Source: Actinoallomurus sp963823735 (GTDB lineage: Bacteria > Actinomycetota > Actinomycetes > Streptosporangiales > Streptosporangiaceae). From it: a stretch of DNA of 64,000 nt. Shown here one piece after another: positions 43,734 to 54,474 of this stretch. The number at the start of each line of letters is the position of its first letter. Position 1 is the first letter of the stretch. The translations under genes and the position numbers were made by a program. The notes below the pieces were generated by a model. The model had not been told where the DNA came from and made no database searches. It was given only the letters and a program-made list of their open reading frames with translations. The stretch covers positions 434,001 through 498,000 of the forward strand of contig CAWGMO010000001.1 of assembly GCA_963823735.1 (NCBI GenBank). The letters are read 5' to 3'.

Positions 43734-46700
43734 TCAGCTCTGGCCGTTCAGCTGGCCGTGCAGCTCGTCGGCCATCTCGGCGACGGTCTGACCGCCCAGC
43801 ATCTTGGTGATCGGCAGCAGCGTGCCCAGGTCACGGTGGACCCGGGTGCGGACCTCGACCGCCATCAGCGAGTCGATGCCCTGCCGCTTGAGCGGCCGCT
43901 TCAGGTGGAGCTGGGTCGACGACAGGCCGAGAACCTCGGCGAAGACCCCGGTGAGGTAGGTCTCCACGGAGTCCCGGTCGGTCAGCGCCATCCCGGACCC
44001 GTTCGCCGGGCTCGCGGGCTTCGGTGCCGAGGGTTCCGGCTTCGGCGCCGTCGACGCGGGAACCGCCGGTGCGGCGGGCACCGTACGGGCCGGTGCCGGA
44101 GCCGCGGGCACCGTACGAGCCGGTGCGGGCGGCGGGGTCGCCGGTGACGGCCGAGACATGTCCGGTGCGAACGAGGCCGGTGCCGGGGACGGCGCCGCAG
44201 GCAGCGGAGCCGGGGCGGCGAGCAGGGTCCGCAGCAGCGGCGAGTCCGCCGCCTCCTTGTGCGCGGCGGCCCACTTCGGCCAGTCCGCCGGGAGTACCGC
44301 GACGTTCGTGGCGTCCCTGGCCAGCAGCAGCCGCAGCGCCTCGATGCCCTCCCGTGGGCTGAACGTGTCGATCCCGGCCGGGGTGATGTCGCGGTTCTGC
44401 TCACGTCCGGCCCTGGCCGGCATGCCGACCGACCAGAAGCCCCAGTTCACGCTCAGCGCCGTACGCCCTTCCAGGCGGCGCCGCTGGGCGAAGGCGTCCT
44501 GGAAGATGTTCGCCGCCGCGTACGCGCCGAGCATCGGGGAGCTGAGCACCGCCGAGCCCGAGGAGAACAGGACGAAGAAGTCCAGCGCGCGCTCGGCGAA
44601 CAGGCCGTCGAGCACCAGGGTGCCGCTGATCTTCGGCCGCAGGATGTCCGACAGGACACGGGCGTCCAGCTCGGACAGCGGGCAGTACTCGATCACTCCG
44701 GCCGTGTGCGCCACGCCGCGGATCGGCACGGCGTCCTGTTCGAAGTGGTGGACGACCGCCCGCATCGCCTCCTCGTCGGCGATGTCGACGGCCTCGTACA
44801 CGGCCTGCACGCCGTGCCGTCGCAGGTCCGCCAGCCAGCCGGCGGCTCCGCTGTCGGCGAGCGGGGTGCGTCCGGTGAGCAGCAGGTGCCGGGCGCCCTC
44901 GCGTACCAGCCAGTCGACGACCACGCGTCCCAGGTCGCCCAGCCCGCCGGTCACCAGGTAACCGGCGCCCGGGTCCACGCGTACCGGCCTGTTCTGGACC
45001 GGGGCGGGCTCGGGCTCCTTGGCGGTCAGCTCGGCCGTGGACACCAGCACCTTGCCGATGTGCTTGGCCTGGGCCATGTGCCGGAACGCGCCGACCAGGT
45101 CCGCGGACGGGAAGACGCGGTGCGGCAGCGGCTGCAGGATGCCGGCCTGCACCACGGCCATCGACTCCTCCAGGAGGTCGCCGAGCCGCCGCGGATCGCT
45201 CTTGCCCAGATCCACGATGTCCACGACGAAGAAGGAGGCGCTGCGCGCCAGCAGGCGCATGTCCAGCGGGGTGCCCTCGATGAGGTCACGCCGGGTCAGC
45301 TCCAGGTACCGCCCGCGGTCGGCGAGCAGCCCCACGCTCTTGAGCATCCCCTCGCCTGCGAGGGTGTTGAGGACGACGTCCATGCCCTCGCCGCGCGTGT
45401 CCGCCCTGATCTGGTCGGCGAAGTCGGTGGTACGCGAGTCGTAGACGTGCGTGATGCCCATCATCTGCAGCATCCCGCGCTTCTCCGGGCTGCCCGCGGT
45501 CGCGTACACCTCCGCGCCGCGCCAGCGGGCGAGCTGGATCGCGGCCATGCCGACGCCGCCGGTCGCGTGGTGGATCAGTACGCGCTCGCCGGCCCGCAAC
45601 TGGGCCAGGGTGATCAGCGAGTACCACGCCGTGGTGAGGCCGAGCGGCAGTGACGCCGCCTCCTCGGCGCTGATCCGTGCCGGACGGTGGCGGACGAGCT
45701 GGGCGTTGACCGACATGTACGTCGCGGCGGGCGCGTCCAGGGAGATGGCCACGACCTCGTCGCCGGGCGCCAGGCCGGCCACTCCGGGACCGACCCGCGT
45801 CACCGTGCCGGCGCACTCGCCGAGCAGGAGCCCCGGCACGCCCGGCAGGGTCGGGTAGGTGCCCATCGAGACCAGCACGTCGCGGAAGTTCAGCCCGAAG
45901 TAGTCGGCGCGTACCTCCACCTCGCCCGGGCCGGGCTCGCGGCGCGGGACGGGGCCCATGCGCATCCCGTCGAGCATGCCGGGCGTGGACGCCTGGAACT
46001 CATACGAGATCTGGTCGTCGTCGGGCCGTCCGCCCTCGGCCGGGCAGGCCAGCAGCCGCGCGGCGTAGCGGTCGTTCCCGCGCAGCGCGAGCTGGTCCTC
46101 CGGCCCGGGTGCGGCCAGTTCACGGCGCAGCGCGGCGGCGAGTACGTCCGCCGGGCCTTCCGGGTCCAGGTCGACCAGGGTGCAGCCGAGGTCACGGTGC
46201 TCGTGGGCGACGACCCTGCCCAGGCCCCAGACCGGCGCCTGCAACATCGTCACGGTCTGGTCGGCGTCGACGACGCGGTACACGCCGCGCGTCACCAGCG
46301 TCAGCCGGGGAGCCTCGGGCAGACCGGCGCTGCTGAGCGCCTGCACCAGCCGCAGCACGCTGGCGGCGCCGAGACGCTCGGCGTCCGGCGCCGATGCGTC
46401 GTCCGCGTCCAGCGTCCACAGGTGGACGACGTCGCGCGGCGACAGGCCGTCGAACTCCGCGCGTACGTCGGCGAGCAGCCGCCGGTAGTCACGCGGCGCC
46501 GCCGGGTCGATCTCGTACCGGCCGGGTTCGACCTTCCGGTACGCGTCGCCGGGCAGCACCACGACCTCGGCGTCCAGCGCGGCGCCGACGCCTCCGCTGT
46601 CGGCGAAGACCAGGCGACGGCCGCCCGGCGCCTCCTCGTCGGGGAGCGCCGGCAGCGACTGCCACCGCAGCTCGTGGAACCAGCCCTCGGGGTCGCGCAC

Positions 46701-49700
46701 GGAGTCCGGCGGCTGAAGGTACTGCAGGCGCAGGCCCTTGAACTCGATGATCAGCCGCCCGTCGGCGTCGGCCACCATGAGGTCGCCGGAGACGGAGTCG
46801 GAGCGCCAGGCGGTGACCGGCACCGCGTGCGCCCACGCGGGCACACCGGCGTCCGGGTGGATCACCACCTCGTCGATGCCGCCCAGGACGAACGCCGCGG
46901 ACCGGTCATCGGCCGGGATCAGCGACGCGATGACCTGCCCGCACGCGTCCAGCAGCGCGGGGTGGCCCGTGTACGCGGACGGGTCCACGCCGGGCCGTAC
47001 CTCGATGCGGCCCAGGGCCTGGCTCTCGCTCGTCCAGAGCTCCTCGATGCCCTGGAACGCGCCGAGCCATTCGTTCCCGCGCGCGGCGAACCGCCGGTAG
47101 AACTCCGAGCCGTCGGTGTGGACCGGGCCCGCCGCCCGCAGCTCGTCCAGCGGCAGCCGCCGCTCCTCCGGCGGGGCCTGCCGGGTGACGGTGCCGGTGA
47201 CGTGCACGTTCGGCTCGTCGGTGTCGCCCGCGTCCCGGCTCGTCACCGCGAAGTCCCAGGTGTCGGACCCGGTCGAGGTGAACTCGATGGACAGCGTGAC
47301 CGCCGTACGGTCCGGCGGGAAGAAGAGGGCGTCGAGGTACCGGACGTCGCGCAGCACCGGAACCTGCCCGGGGCAGAGCCGTCCGGCGGCGGCGTTGACC
47401 ATCTCCACGTACGCCGTGCCGGGCAGGACCACGGTGCCCTGCACCTGGTGGTCGTGCACCCACGGCTCCCGTGCCAGGTCGACCACCCGCTCGACGCGCC
47501 GTACGGTCGCGGCGGACGCGGACGCCGGCGCGTTCTCGGCGGGGGTGAACCAGTACCGGCTGCGCTGCCACGGGTAGGACGGCAGCCGGACGTACCGGGC
47601 GCCGCCGAACACCTTGTTCCAGTCGACCGGGTAGCCGGCCCGGTGCAGCTCGCCGAGGGTGTCCAGGATGTTGGCCCGCTCAGGTTCGTCCCGGCGCAGG
47701 CAACCGGTGGCCGTGCCGCCGGTATCGGACAGCGCCAGGCACTCCCGGATGGCCGGCAGCAGGATCGGGTGCGGGCTGATCTCCACGTACACCGTGGCGC
47801 CGCGCTCGGCCAGGTGCGTCACGGCGTCGCCGAACCGCACCGGCTCGCGCAGGTTGCGCACCCAGTAGGCGGCGTCCAGGTCGGCGCCGTCCCGTGGCGC
47901 GTCGTCCACGGTCGAGTAGAGCGGGATCTCGCCGGCACGCGGGGCGAGGTCGCTGAGACCCGCCAGCAGCTCGTCGCGCAGCCCGTCCATCTGCGGGCTG
48001 TGCGAGGCGACGTCCACCTTGACCTGGCGGCAGAAGACGCCGCGCGCGTCGAGGTCCTTGACGATCGTGGCCAGGGCCTCCGGGTCGCCGGCGATGACGG
48101 TGGAGCGTCGGGCTGTTGCTCACGGCCACGGACACCAGGTTCTCGTGCCCGGCCAGCGCCGCCTGCGCGTCGGCGACGGACAGCTCGACCGAGTACATCG
48201 CGCCCTGTCCGGCCACGCTCCTCAGCAGCCGGCTGCGGCGGCAGATGACGGCGCCCGCGTCCTCGACGCTGAGCGCGCCGGCGGCGCACGCCGCGGCGGC
48301 CTCGCCCATGCTGTGGCCCACGACGTAGTCGGGTTCGACGCCCCAGTCGCGCAGCACCGCGCTCAGCGCGGTCTCCATCGCCCACAGCGTCGGCTGGACC
48401 GTGTCGATCGACGCCGGAGTGTCGTCCTTGCCGGTCAGGCGGTCGATCAGCGACCAGCCCGACTCGGCGCGGATCACCGCGTCGCAGCGCGTCAGCACAT
48501 CGCGGAAGACCGGCGAGGAGTCCAGCAGTTCGCGGCCCATGCCGTCCCACTGCGAGCCCTGGCCGGGGAAGACGAAGACGACCTTGGGCCGTGGCGCGTC
48601 CACCGGAGCGTTCTCGGTGGAGCCCAGCAGCGGCCTGGTCTCGCCGGCCGCGTACGCCCGCAGGCGCTCGGCGAGCTCGTCGGGTGAGGCCCCGACGGCG
48701 GTCAGCCGGCTCTCGTGGTGCTGGCGCCGGGTGGCGGCGCTGAAGCAGATGTCGCGAAGCCGCTGCTCGCGGCCGTCGCCGTCCGATTCGAGGAACTCGG
48801 CGTAGCGGGTGGCGAGCGCGGTGAGGCCGGCCGGGTCCGGCGCGGACAGCGTCAGGAGCTCGGCCTCAGGCGTGCCGTCGCCGGTCTCCGGTGCCGCGGT
48901 CTCCGGCGCGTACTCCCCGACGACCACGTGCGCGTTCGTGCCGGAGATGCCGAACGAGCTGACGCCGGCCAGGCCGGGACCGCCGGTCTGCGGCCACTCG
49001 GTGTTCTCGCGTACGAGCCGCATCCGGAGGCCGTCCCAGTCGACCTTGTCGGTCAGCTCGGTGGCGTGCAGGTTGCGCGGGATCTGGCGGTTCCGCAGGG
49101 CCATCACGACCTTGATGAACCCGGCCAGCCCGGAGGCCGCCTCGGTGTGCCCGATGTTGGACTTCACCGAGCCGACCAGGCACGGGGCGTCTTCGGGCCG
49201 GTCGGCGCCGACCACCGCGCCGAGCGCGCCGAGCTCCACCGGGTCGCCGGCGGGGGTGCCCGTGCCGTGCGCCTCGATGTAGTCCACCTGGCCGGCCGGC
49301 ACGCCCGCGTCGGCGTACGCCGCCCGCAGCGTCTCCTCCTGGCCGAGCTGGGACGGCGTCATGAGGTATCCCTCGGACTTGCCGTCATTGCCCAGGGCGG
49401 ACCCGTAGATCACTGCGTGGATCACGTCGCCGTCCGCTTCGGCCTGGGCCAGCGGCTTGAGGACCACGACCGCGACGCCCTCACTGCGGACGAAGCCGTT
49501 GGCGGTGGAGCTGCCGAACTTGCACCGGCCGTCCGGGGAGAGCATCCCCGCGTGGGAGAACGGGATGGTCTCCGCCGGGGAGGTGACGATGTTCACGCCA
49601 CCGGCCACGGCCAGGGCGGTCTCGCCGGAACGCACGCTCTGGTACGCCAGGTGCAGCGCGGACAGGCCGGAGGCGCAGGCACTGTCCACGGTGACGCTCG

Positions 49701-50232
49701 GACCCCGCAGATCGAAGGCGAAGGACACACGTCCGGACATGAAGCTCCGCGCGCCGCCGCCCAAGGCGTACAGGTCCGTGATTCCGGCGCCGGTCAGCAT
49801 CTCCGAATATGCGGAGGACATGCCGCCGACATATACGCCGGTACGCAGCTCGGAGAGGTGTTCGCGGGTGAGGCCGGCATCGGCCAGCGCATCGGCCGTG
49901 GTCTCCAGCAGCAGTCGCTGCTGCGGGTCCATTCTCTCGGCTTCGCGCGGTGCTACTCCAAAGTAACCGGCGTCGAACTCGTCGATCTGGTCTAGGAAGC
50001 CACCTAGACGGCTGACGATACGGTTGGGAGTGCGCGGTCTCGGGTCATGGTATGTGTCAATGTCATACCGGCTGACCGGCACTTCGGCGATGGCATCCTC
50101 GCCGCCGCTCAGGAACTGCCAGAACTCCTCCGGCCCGTACGAGTTGGGGAATCGGCAGCCGATGCCCACTACGGCAACGGGTATCCCTTTTGGTTTACCT
50201 GTGAATCGTGCCGATCTGCGCCGTTTTGTCAT
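43734..50232 (-). CDS. Single-module reducing type I PKS: KS-AT-DH-ER-KR-ACP, frameshift near 48,110
   Basis: About 2,165 residues when joined, starting at ATG 50232. KS has Cys in DSACASG and His in EAHGTGT and NIGHTEAA. AT has GHSMGE and, past the break, VASHS; neither is the standard malonyl (HAFH) or methylmalonyl (YASH) code. DH has HQVQGTVVLP and HPALLDACGQ, ER has HHATGGVGM, KR has TGGLGDLG with AYAAAN, and the ACP serine lies in GIDS. A Pro/Ala-rich linker containing the repeated element PAPARTVPAA joins KR to ACP. The frame breaks in AT at NSPT; dropping one C restores NSPTSTVIAGDP. No thioesterase. The set is that of an iterative fully reducing (Mas-like) synthase. Confidence 0.88.
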
Positions 50233-50492
50233 GCGCCCCAGTCTCTCGTAATCGGCTTGCTCGTGTCCTCGCCTCAGCCTCCCGCCCAGACCTTGAAGAT
50301 GGCTTGAGCAATGTATGACAAATGTAGGTAAAACAGCTAGCCTCTCACCGGAAACGTGAGCGTCCGCAAGGAAATGAAAATATTTCAAGTAACGCGATGG
50401 GCCGAGGCCGGTACTAAGGGTTATCTGAAGTGGTCGGAGCTCCACCGCGGCGCACGTCGGCGGAAGTTTTTGATTCCGTCGCGAGGAGAGCT
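50233..50492. promoter_or_regulatory. AT-rich divergent promoter region between PKS and SARP genes
   Basis: 260 bases, markedly AT-richer than the flanking genes (for example around 50,300-50,420), containing the divergent promoters of the PKS (leftward) and SARP (rightward) genes. No clear heptameric SARP-binding direct repeats were recognised by eye. GAGGAGAG precedes the SARP start. Confidence 0.6.
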
Positions 50493-51335
50493 ATGGAAAT
50501 CAAAATCCTTGGGCCGGTCGTAATCAGAGACGGGGGGCGGGTGGCGACACCAACCGCCCCGAAGCCTCGCAGCGTGTTGGGGCTGCTCCTGCTCAACGCG
50601 GACAAGGCCGTACAGGCCTCAACCTTGATCCAGGACCTGTGGGGAGCGTCTCCACCGGTCAGCGCGTCGACCACCTTGCAGACCTACATCCTGCAGATCC
50701 GCAAGTGCATGGGCGGGCTGCTCGGCGTTCCCGTCTCGGAGATCGCCAAGCGCCTGCTCGTCACCGTGCCCGGCGGATACCTGCTGGACGCCGCAACGGT
50801 GGAGTTCGACCGGCGCGACTTCGATCGGCTCGCGGCCTCGGGGCGACGCGCCCTCGCGGCGGGCGATCACGTTGAGGCGGCGACGCAGCTCTCACGCGCC
50901 TGTGACCTGTGGCGCGGACCGGCGCTGGCCGACGTACGCGCGGGCGCCGTCGCCGAGGCACAGCTCAGGGCACTGGAGCAGGTTCGTCTCAATACGTTGG
51001 AACGCTGCATCGACGCGCGGATGCGGCTCGGCCAGCACCAGGACGTCCTGGCCGAGCTCACGCTTCTCGTCGCCGAGTACGGCCTCAACGAGAACCTGTG
51101 CGCACAGCTGATGGTGGCGCTGCACCGCAGCGGCCAGCGGCAGGAGGCGCTGGCGGTGTTCCACCGCCTGCGCACATCAATGATCGACGAGCTCGGATTG
51201 GAACCTTCCAAACGGCTGCACCTGCTCCAGCAGGCGATCCTGGCCGACGACCCGGCGCTTGAGGTGGCCCCTCGCGACGACGGGTTGTGCCAGCTCCTCG
51301 ACCAGCTCGCCCTCCAGCTTCCCCGTATGCGGTAG
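50493..51335 (+). CDS. SARP-family transcriptional activator
   Basis: 280 residues from ATG 50493. The N-terminal OmpR-like DNA-binding domain begins MEIKILGPV and contains PTAPKPRSVLGLLLLNA and the TLQTYILQIRK recognition region. The bacterial transcriptional activator domain follows with FDRLAASGRRALAAGD, RLNTLERCIDARM and GLNENLCAQLMVALHRSGRQ-like repeats. This is the small DnrI/ActII-ORF4 form without ATPase or TPR extension. SARPs switch on adjacent polyketide clusters by binding direct repeats, so it is the likely pathway-specific activator. Confidence 0.92.
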   Translation: MEIKILGPVVIRDGGRVATPTAPKPRSVLGLLLLNADKAVQASTLIQDLWGASPPVSASTTLQTYILQIRKCMGGLLGVPVSEIAKRLLVTVPGGYLLDAATVEFDRRDFDRLAASGRRALAAGDHVEAATQLSRACDLWRGPALADVRAGAVAEAQLRALEQVRLNTLERCIDARMRLGQHQDVLAELTLLVAEYGLNENLCAQLMVALHRSGQRQEALAVFHRLRTSMIDELGLEPSKRLHLLQQAILADDPALEVAPRDDGLCQLLDQLALQLPRMR

Positions 51336-51421
51336 CGGCCCGGTCCGCGACGACCGGCCGGGCAGGTCACCTCGCCGACCCGCCCGACCCGCCCGATCAC
51401 GGCGCCGCTTCGCAAGACCGC

Positions 51422-51438
51422 CGTAGGCCCCGCCTACG
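51422..51438. terminator. Small hairpin between convergent SARP and AMP-ligase genes
   Basis: 7-bp stem with a 3-base loop overlapping the last codons of the AMP-ligase. Modest, but it is the best inverted repeat between the two convergent genes. Confidence 0.35.
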
Positions 51439-53077
51439 CTCCGGCCTTCGCGAGGTGGCGCTCTCTCATGAGGAACTTGCGCACCTTGCCCGTCGGCCCG
51501 AACACGATGTCGTCCTCGTCGACGGTCATGATCTGCCGTAGCGTCGGGGCGCCGTGCTCGCCCAGCGCCTCCCGGATGGCGGCGCCGCGGTCGGCGCCCG
51601 GGTCGGCGCCCGGCTCCAGCATCAGCAGGACGTCCGTGACGACACGGTCGTCCTTGCGCCCGGAGACCACGGTGCAGTCGCGCACGTCCGGGCAGGCGAT
51701 GAGGATGCGCTCCTCGGTGAAGGCGGTGTAGAGCCGGTTCCCGCCGCCCAGGTCGACCGCGTCGACGGCGCGGTCCACGTGGTAGTAGTAGCCGTCGGCG
51801 TCCCGGTACATGAGGTCACCGGTCATGTAGTAGCCCGCGTACCGCGTGCGGTACGTCGTCACCGAGTCGTTCCAGTACCCCAGCGCGAGGGTCGGCGCCT
51901 TGAGCGCGCAGTGGCCGATCTCGCCGTCCGGCACCGGCTCACCGGTGTCCAGGTCCAGCAGGGCGATCTCCGCGAAGTGGTACGGCTTGCCCACGCAGCG
52001 CCCGTACCGGTTCGTGCCCGGCTTGTGGGCGATCTGGAACGCCGAGTGCCCCATCTCGCTGGAGCCGATGCCGTCGATGAACTTCGAGCCCGGCACGTCG
52101 ACGACGCCGTCGCGGGTGAACTCCTTGTGGCTGCCGACCTCGACGAGCCGCCGGATGTGCGCCTCGTGCGCGCAGTCGCCGGTGTTGAACCAGTTGGCCA
52201 CCGAGCTGAGGTCGCGCTTGCCGAGGTCGTAGCGGGCCAGCTCCGCCCAGGTCACCGCGAAGCCGAACACACCGGTCGGCCGCCACCGCTCGATCGCGTT
52301 GATGACCACCTCGCCGCTGCGCTCGAACGAGCCGCCCTGGTTGGACAGGAACGCCAGCTCGTACCGGTTGCACAGGGCCTGGTTGAACGTGATGATCCCG
52401 GCGGTGTGCGCGGCCGGCAGCACCGACAGCTCGCGCGTCTCGCCGTGCGGGCGCGCGCCCTTCAGCCGCAGCTCGCGTACGGCGGCGAACAGGCTCGCGT
52501 TGGAGTGCACGACCGCCGCCGGCACCCGCGTCGTCCCCGACGAGTGGGTGATGACGATCGGGTCGTCGGCGTGGTGGCGGTAGTGCGCGGGCGCCTTCGC
52601 CGGGTCGCCGGTGCCCGTACGGCTCACCTCCGGCAGCATGCGCGCGCCGGCGAGGTCCTGTCCCTCCAGCCTCCGCTGGTGCTCCTCGTCGGCGAGTACG
52701 GCGGTCGCGCGCAGCCGCTGGATGAACAGGCCCGCGATGTCGCCGGTCATGTTCGCGTTCATCAGCGCGGGGATCGCGCCGAGCCAGGTCAGCGCGGCGA
52801 AGTTCAGCAGTACGTCGGCCGCCGAGGTGGCGTAGATGGCGACCGGGTCGCGCGAGACGATCCCCTGCTCGTGCAGGAAGGCGGCGCGGGCGGCGACCCG
52901 CTCGGTCAGCTCGCCCAGGGTGAGCGCGGTCCACGCCGGACGGCCGTCGACCGGCACGTCGAAGGTGATGCCGGGACCGTCGGGGTCGACACCGTGCTCG
53001 CGCAGCTTCAGCAGGACGTTGCCCGCGCCGAGCTCGGGATCCTCCGCGAGGACGGCTCGAAGGTTGCTTCCGATCAC
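51434..53077 (-). CDS. Free-standing AMP-dependent acyl/aryl ligase
   Basis: 547 residues of the ANL superfamily. Core motifs: phosphate loop THSSGTTRVP (about residue 185; the usual Lys is replaced by Arg-Val-Pro), GIGSSEMGH, YYMTGDL, the hinge region with DRAVDAVDLGGGNR, and the C-terminal GKVRK lysine. It adenylates a carboxylic acid and transfers it to CoA or an ACP. Substrate unknown; an aromatic acid of the HmaS/Hmo branch or a fatty acid are both possible. Divergent from the ketosynthase gene at 53212. Confidence 0.87.
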   Translation of the reverse strand: MIGSNLRAVLAEDPELGAGNVLLKLREHGVDPDGPGITFDVPVDGRPAWTALTLGELTERVAARAAFLHEQGIVSRDPVAIYATSAADVLLNFAALTWLGAIPALMNANMTGDIAGLFIQRLRATAVLADEEHQRRLEGQDLAGARMLPEVSRTGTGDPAKAPAHYRHHADDPIVITHSSGTTRVPAAVVHSNASLFAAVRELRLKGARPHGETRELSVLPAAHTAGIITFNQALCNRYELAFLSNQGGSFERSGEVVINAIERWRPTGVFGFAVTWAELARYDLGKRDLSSVANWFNTGDCAHEAHIRRLVEVGSHKEFTRDGVVDVPGSKFIDGIGSSEMGHSAFQIAHKPGTNRYGRCVGKPYHFAEIALLDLDTGEPVPDGEIGHCALKAPTLALGYWNDSVTTYRTRYAGYYMTGDLMYRDADGYYYHVDRAVDAVDLGGGNRLYTAFTEERILIACPDVRDCTVVSGRKDDRVVTDVLLMLEPGADPGADRGAAIREALGEHGAPTLRQIMTVDEDDIVFGPTGKVRKFLMRERHLAKAGA

Positions 53078-53211
53078 ACTTTTCTCCTAGCGGTAAGGGC
53101 GATTGAGACTTCTCGACAATCTCTGACAGAGGTGGATAAGTTCGGCGGCGTTGGCGACAGCCGGCGCGATTCCCGCAGGGACGAACCGCCGCGATACGAG
53201 GGGCGCGAGAC

Positions 53212-54456
53212 ATGAGCTGTGTGATCACCGGCATCGGCCTGGTCACTCCGGTGGGCACCAGCGTGGACGACGTCTTCGACGCCGTGTGCACAGGACGTTC
53301 CGGGCTGCGCCGCCCGCCGGAGGGGCATCCGGCCGCGGCCGTACTGGACGCCGCCGGGATCGCGCCGGACATCGACCCGGACGGCCTCGTCCCCAGGCCG
53401 GAGTGGCGCACCGCCGACCGGTACGTCCTGATGTCCCTGCGCGCGGCGGCCGACGCGCTGGGCGACTCCGGGCTGAAGATCGGCCAGGACGTGGACGCCG
53501 AGCGCGTCGCGTGCGTCATCTCCGCCACCGGCGGTCTCGCGACGCTGTCCCAGCAGGTGCTGCGCAACGCCGAGAAGGGCCACCTCGCGGTCAGCCCGTA
53601 CCTGCTGCCCGGCGCGCTGCCCAACATGGCGGCGGCGCGCGTCGCGATCGCCCACGGCATCCGCGGCTACAGCGCGTCCATCGCGACCGCCTGCGCCTCG
53701 GGCGCCCAGGCCGTCGCCGAGGCGCTGCGCCTGCTGCGCGCCGGAGAGGCGGACGCCGTGGTGTGCGGCTGCGCCGAGGCGCTGCTGTTCGACACGTTCG
53801 CCGCGACCTTCACCACCGCACGCGCGCTGGCCCGCGGCTGGTCGGACCCGGAGGCCGCCAGCCGCCCGTTCGACCGCAGGCGCAACGGGTTCGTGCTCAG
53901 CGAGGGCGCGGCCGTGTTCGTGATCGAGCGTACGGAGTCCGCCGACGCGCGAGGCGTGGCCGGGTACGCCGACGTTCTGGGCTGGGGCGCCACCACCGAC
54001 GCCCACCACCCCACCACTCCGCGCCCCGACGGGGAGGGCGCGGCGAACAGCATGCGGCGTGCCCTCGCGGACGCCGGCATCGGCCCGGCCGACATCGGCT
54101 ACGTCAACGCGCACGGCACCAGCACCAAGCTGGGCGACGCCGCCGAGGCGGCCGGCCTGCGCCAGGTCTTCGGGGACGCCGGCGGGCCGCCGGTCAGCTC
54201 GGTCAAGGGCGTCACCGGGCACATGCTGGGGGCCTCGGGCGCGGTCGAGGTCGCGGTGAGCGCCGCCGCGCTCGGGCGCGGCCTGCTCCCCCCGACGCAC
54301 AACCTTGAGGATCCCGACCCCGCGTGCGAGCTCGACCACATCGTGGGCGAGCCGCGCGCCGAACGGGTCGGCCACGTCCTGACCAACTCGTTCGGCTTCG
54401 GCGGCCACAATGTGAGCCTCGTCCTGGGGCGGGCCGGCACTCATCGTGGCCGATGA
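53212..54456 (+). CDS. Discrete beta-ketoacyl-ACP synthase (FabF-like)
   Basis: 414 residues. The condensing-enzyme triad is complete: Cys161 in ATACASG, His301 in NAHGTST, and Lys332/His337 in SVKGVTGHMLGAS. The last part has NSFGFGGHN. It is an active KAS-II-type enzyme rather than a chain-length factor. As a stand-alone gene beside carrier proteins and a second ketosynthase, it probably extends an ACP-bound chain in a type II-like assembly line. The 134-base gap upstream carries divergent promoters shared with the AMP-ligase. Confidence 0.92.
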   Translation: MSCVITGIGLVTPVGTSVDDVFDAVCTGRSGLRRPPEGHPAAAVLDAAGIAPDIDPDGLVPRPEWRTADRYVLMSLRAAADALGDSGLKIGQDVDAERVACVISATGGLATLSQQVLRNAEKGHLAVSPYLLPGALPNMAAARVAIAHGIRGYSASIATACASGAQAVAEALRLLRAGEADAVVCGCAEALLFDTFAATFTTARALARGWSDPEAASRPFDRRRNGFVLSEGAAVFVIERTESADARGVAGYADVLGWGATTDAHHPTTPRPDGEGAANSMRRALADAGIGPADIGYVNAHGTSTKLGDAAEAAGLRQVFGDAGGPPVSSVKGVTGHMLGASGAVEVAVSAAALGRGLLPPTHNLEDPDPACELDHIVGEPRAERVGHVLTNSFGFGGHNVSLVLGRAGTHRGR

Positions 54457-54474
54457 GCGTCGTCGGTCATGCCG

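Noticed and set aside
44040..44130. Minisatellite or mobile repeat
   Set aside because: The repeat is the short Pro/Ala linker element inside the PKS coding frame, not an independent repeat.
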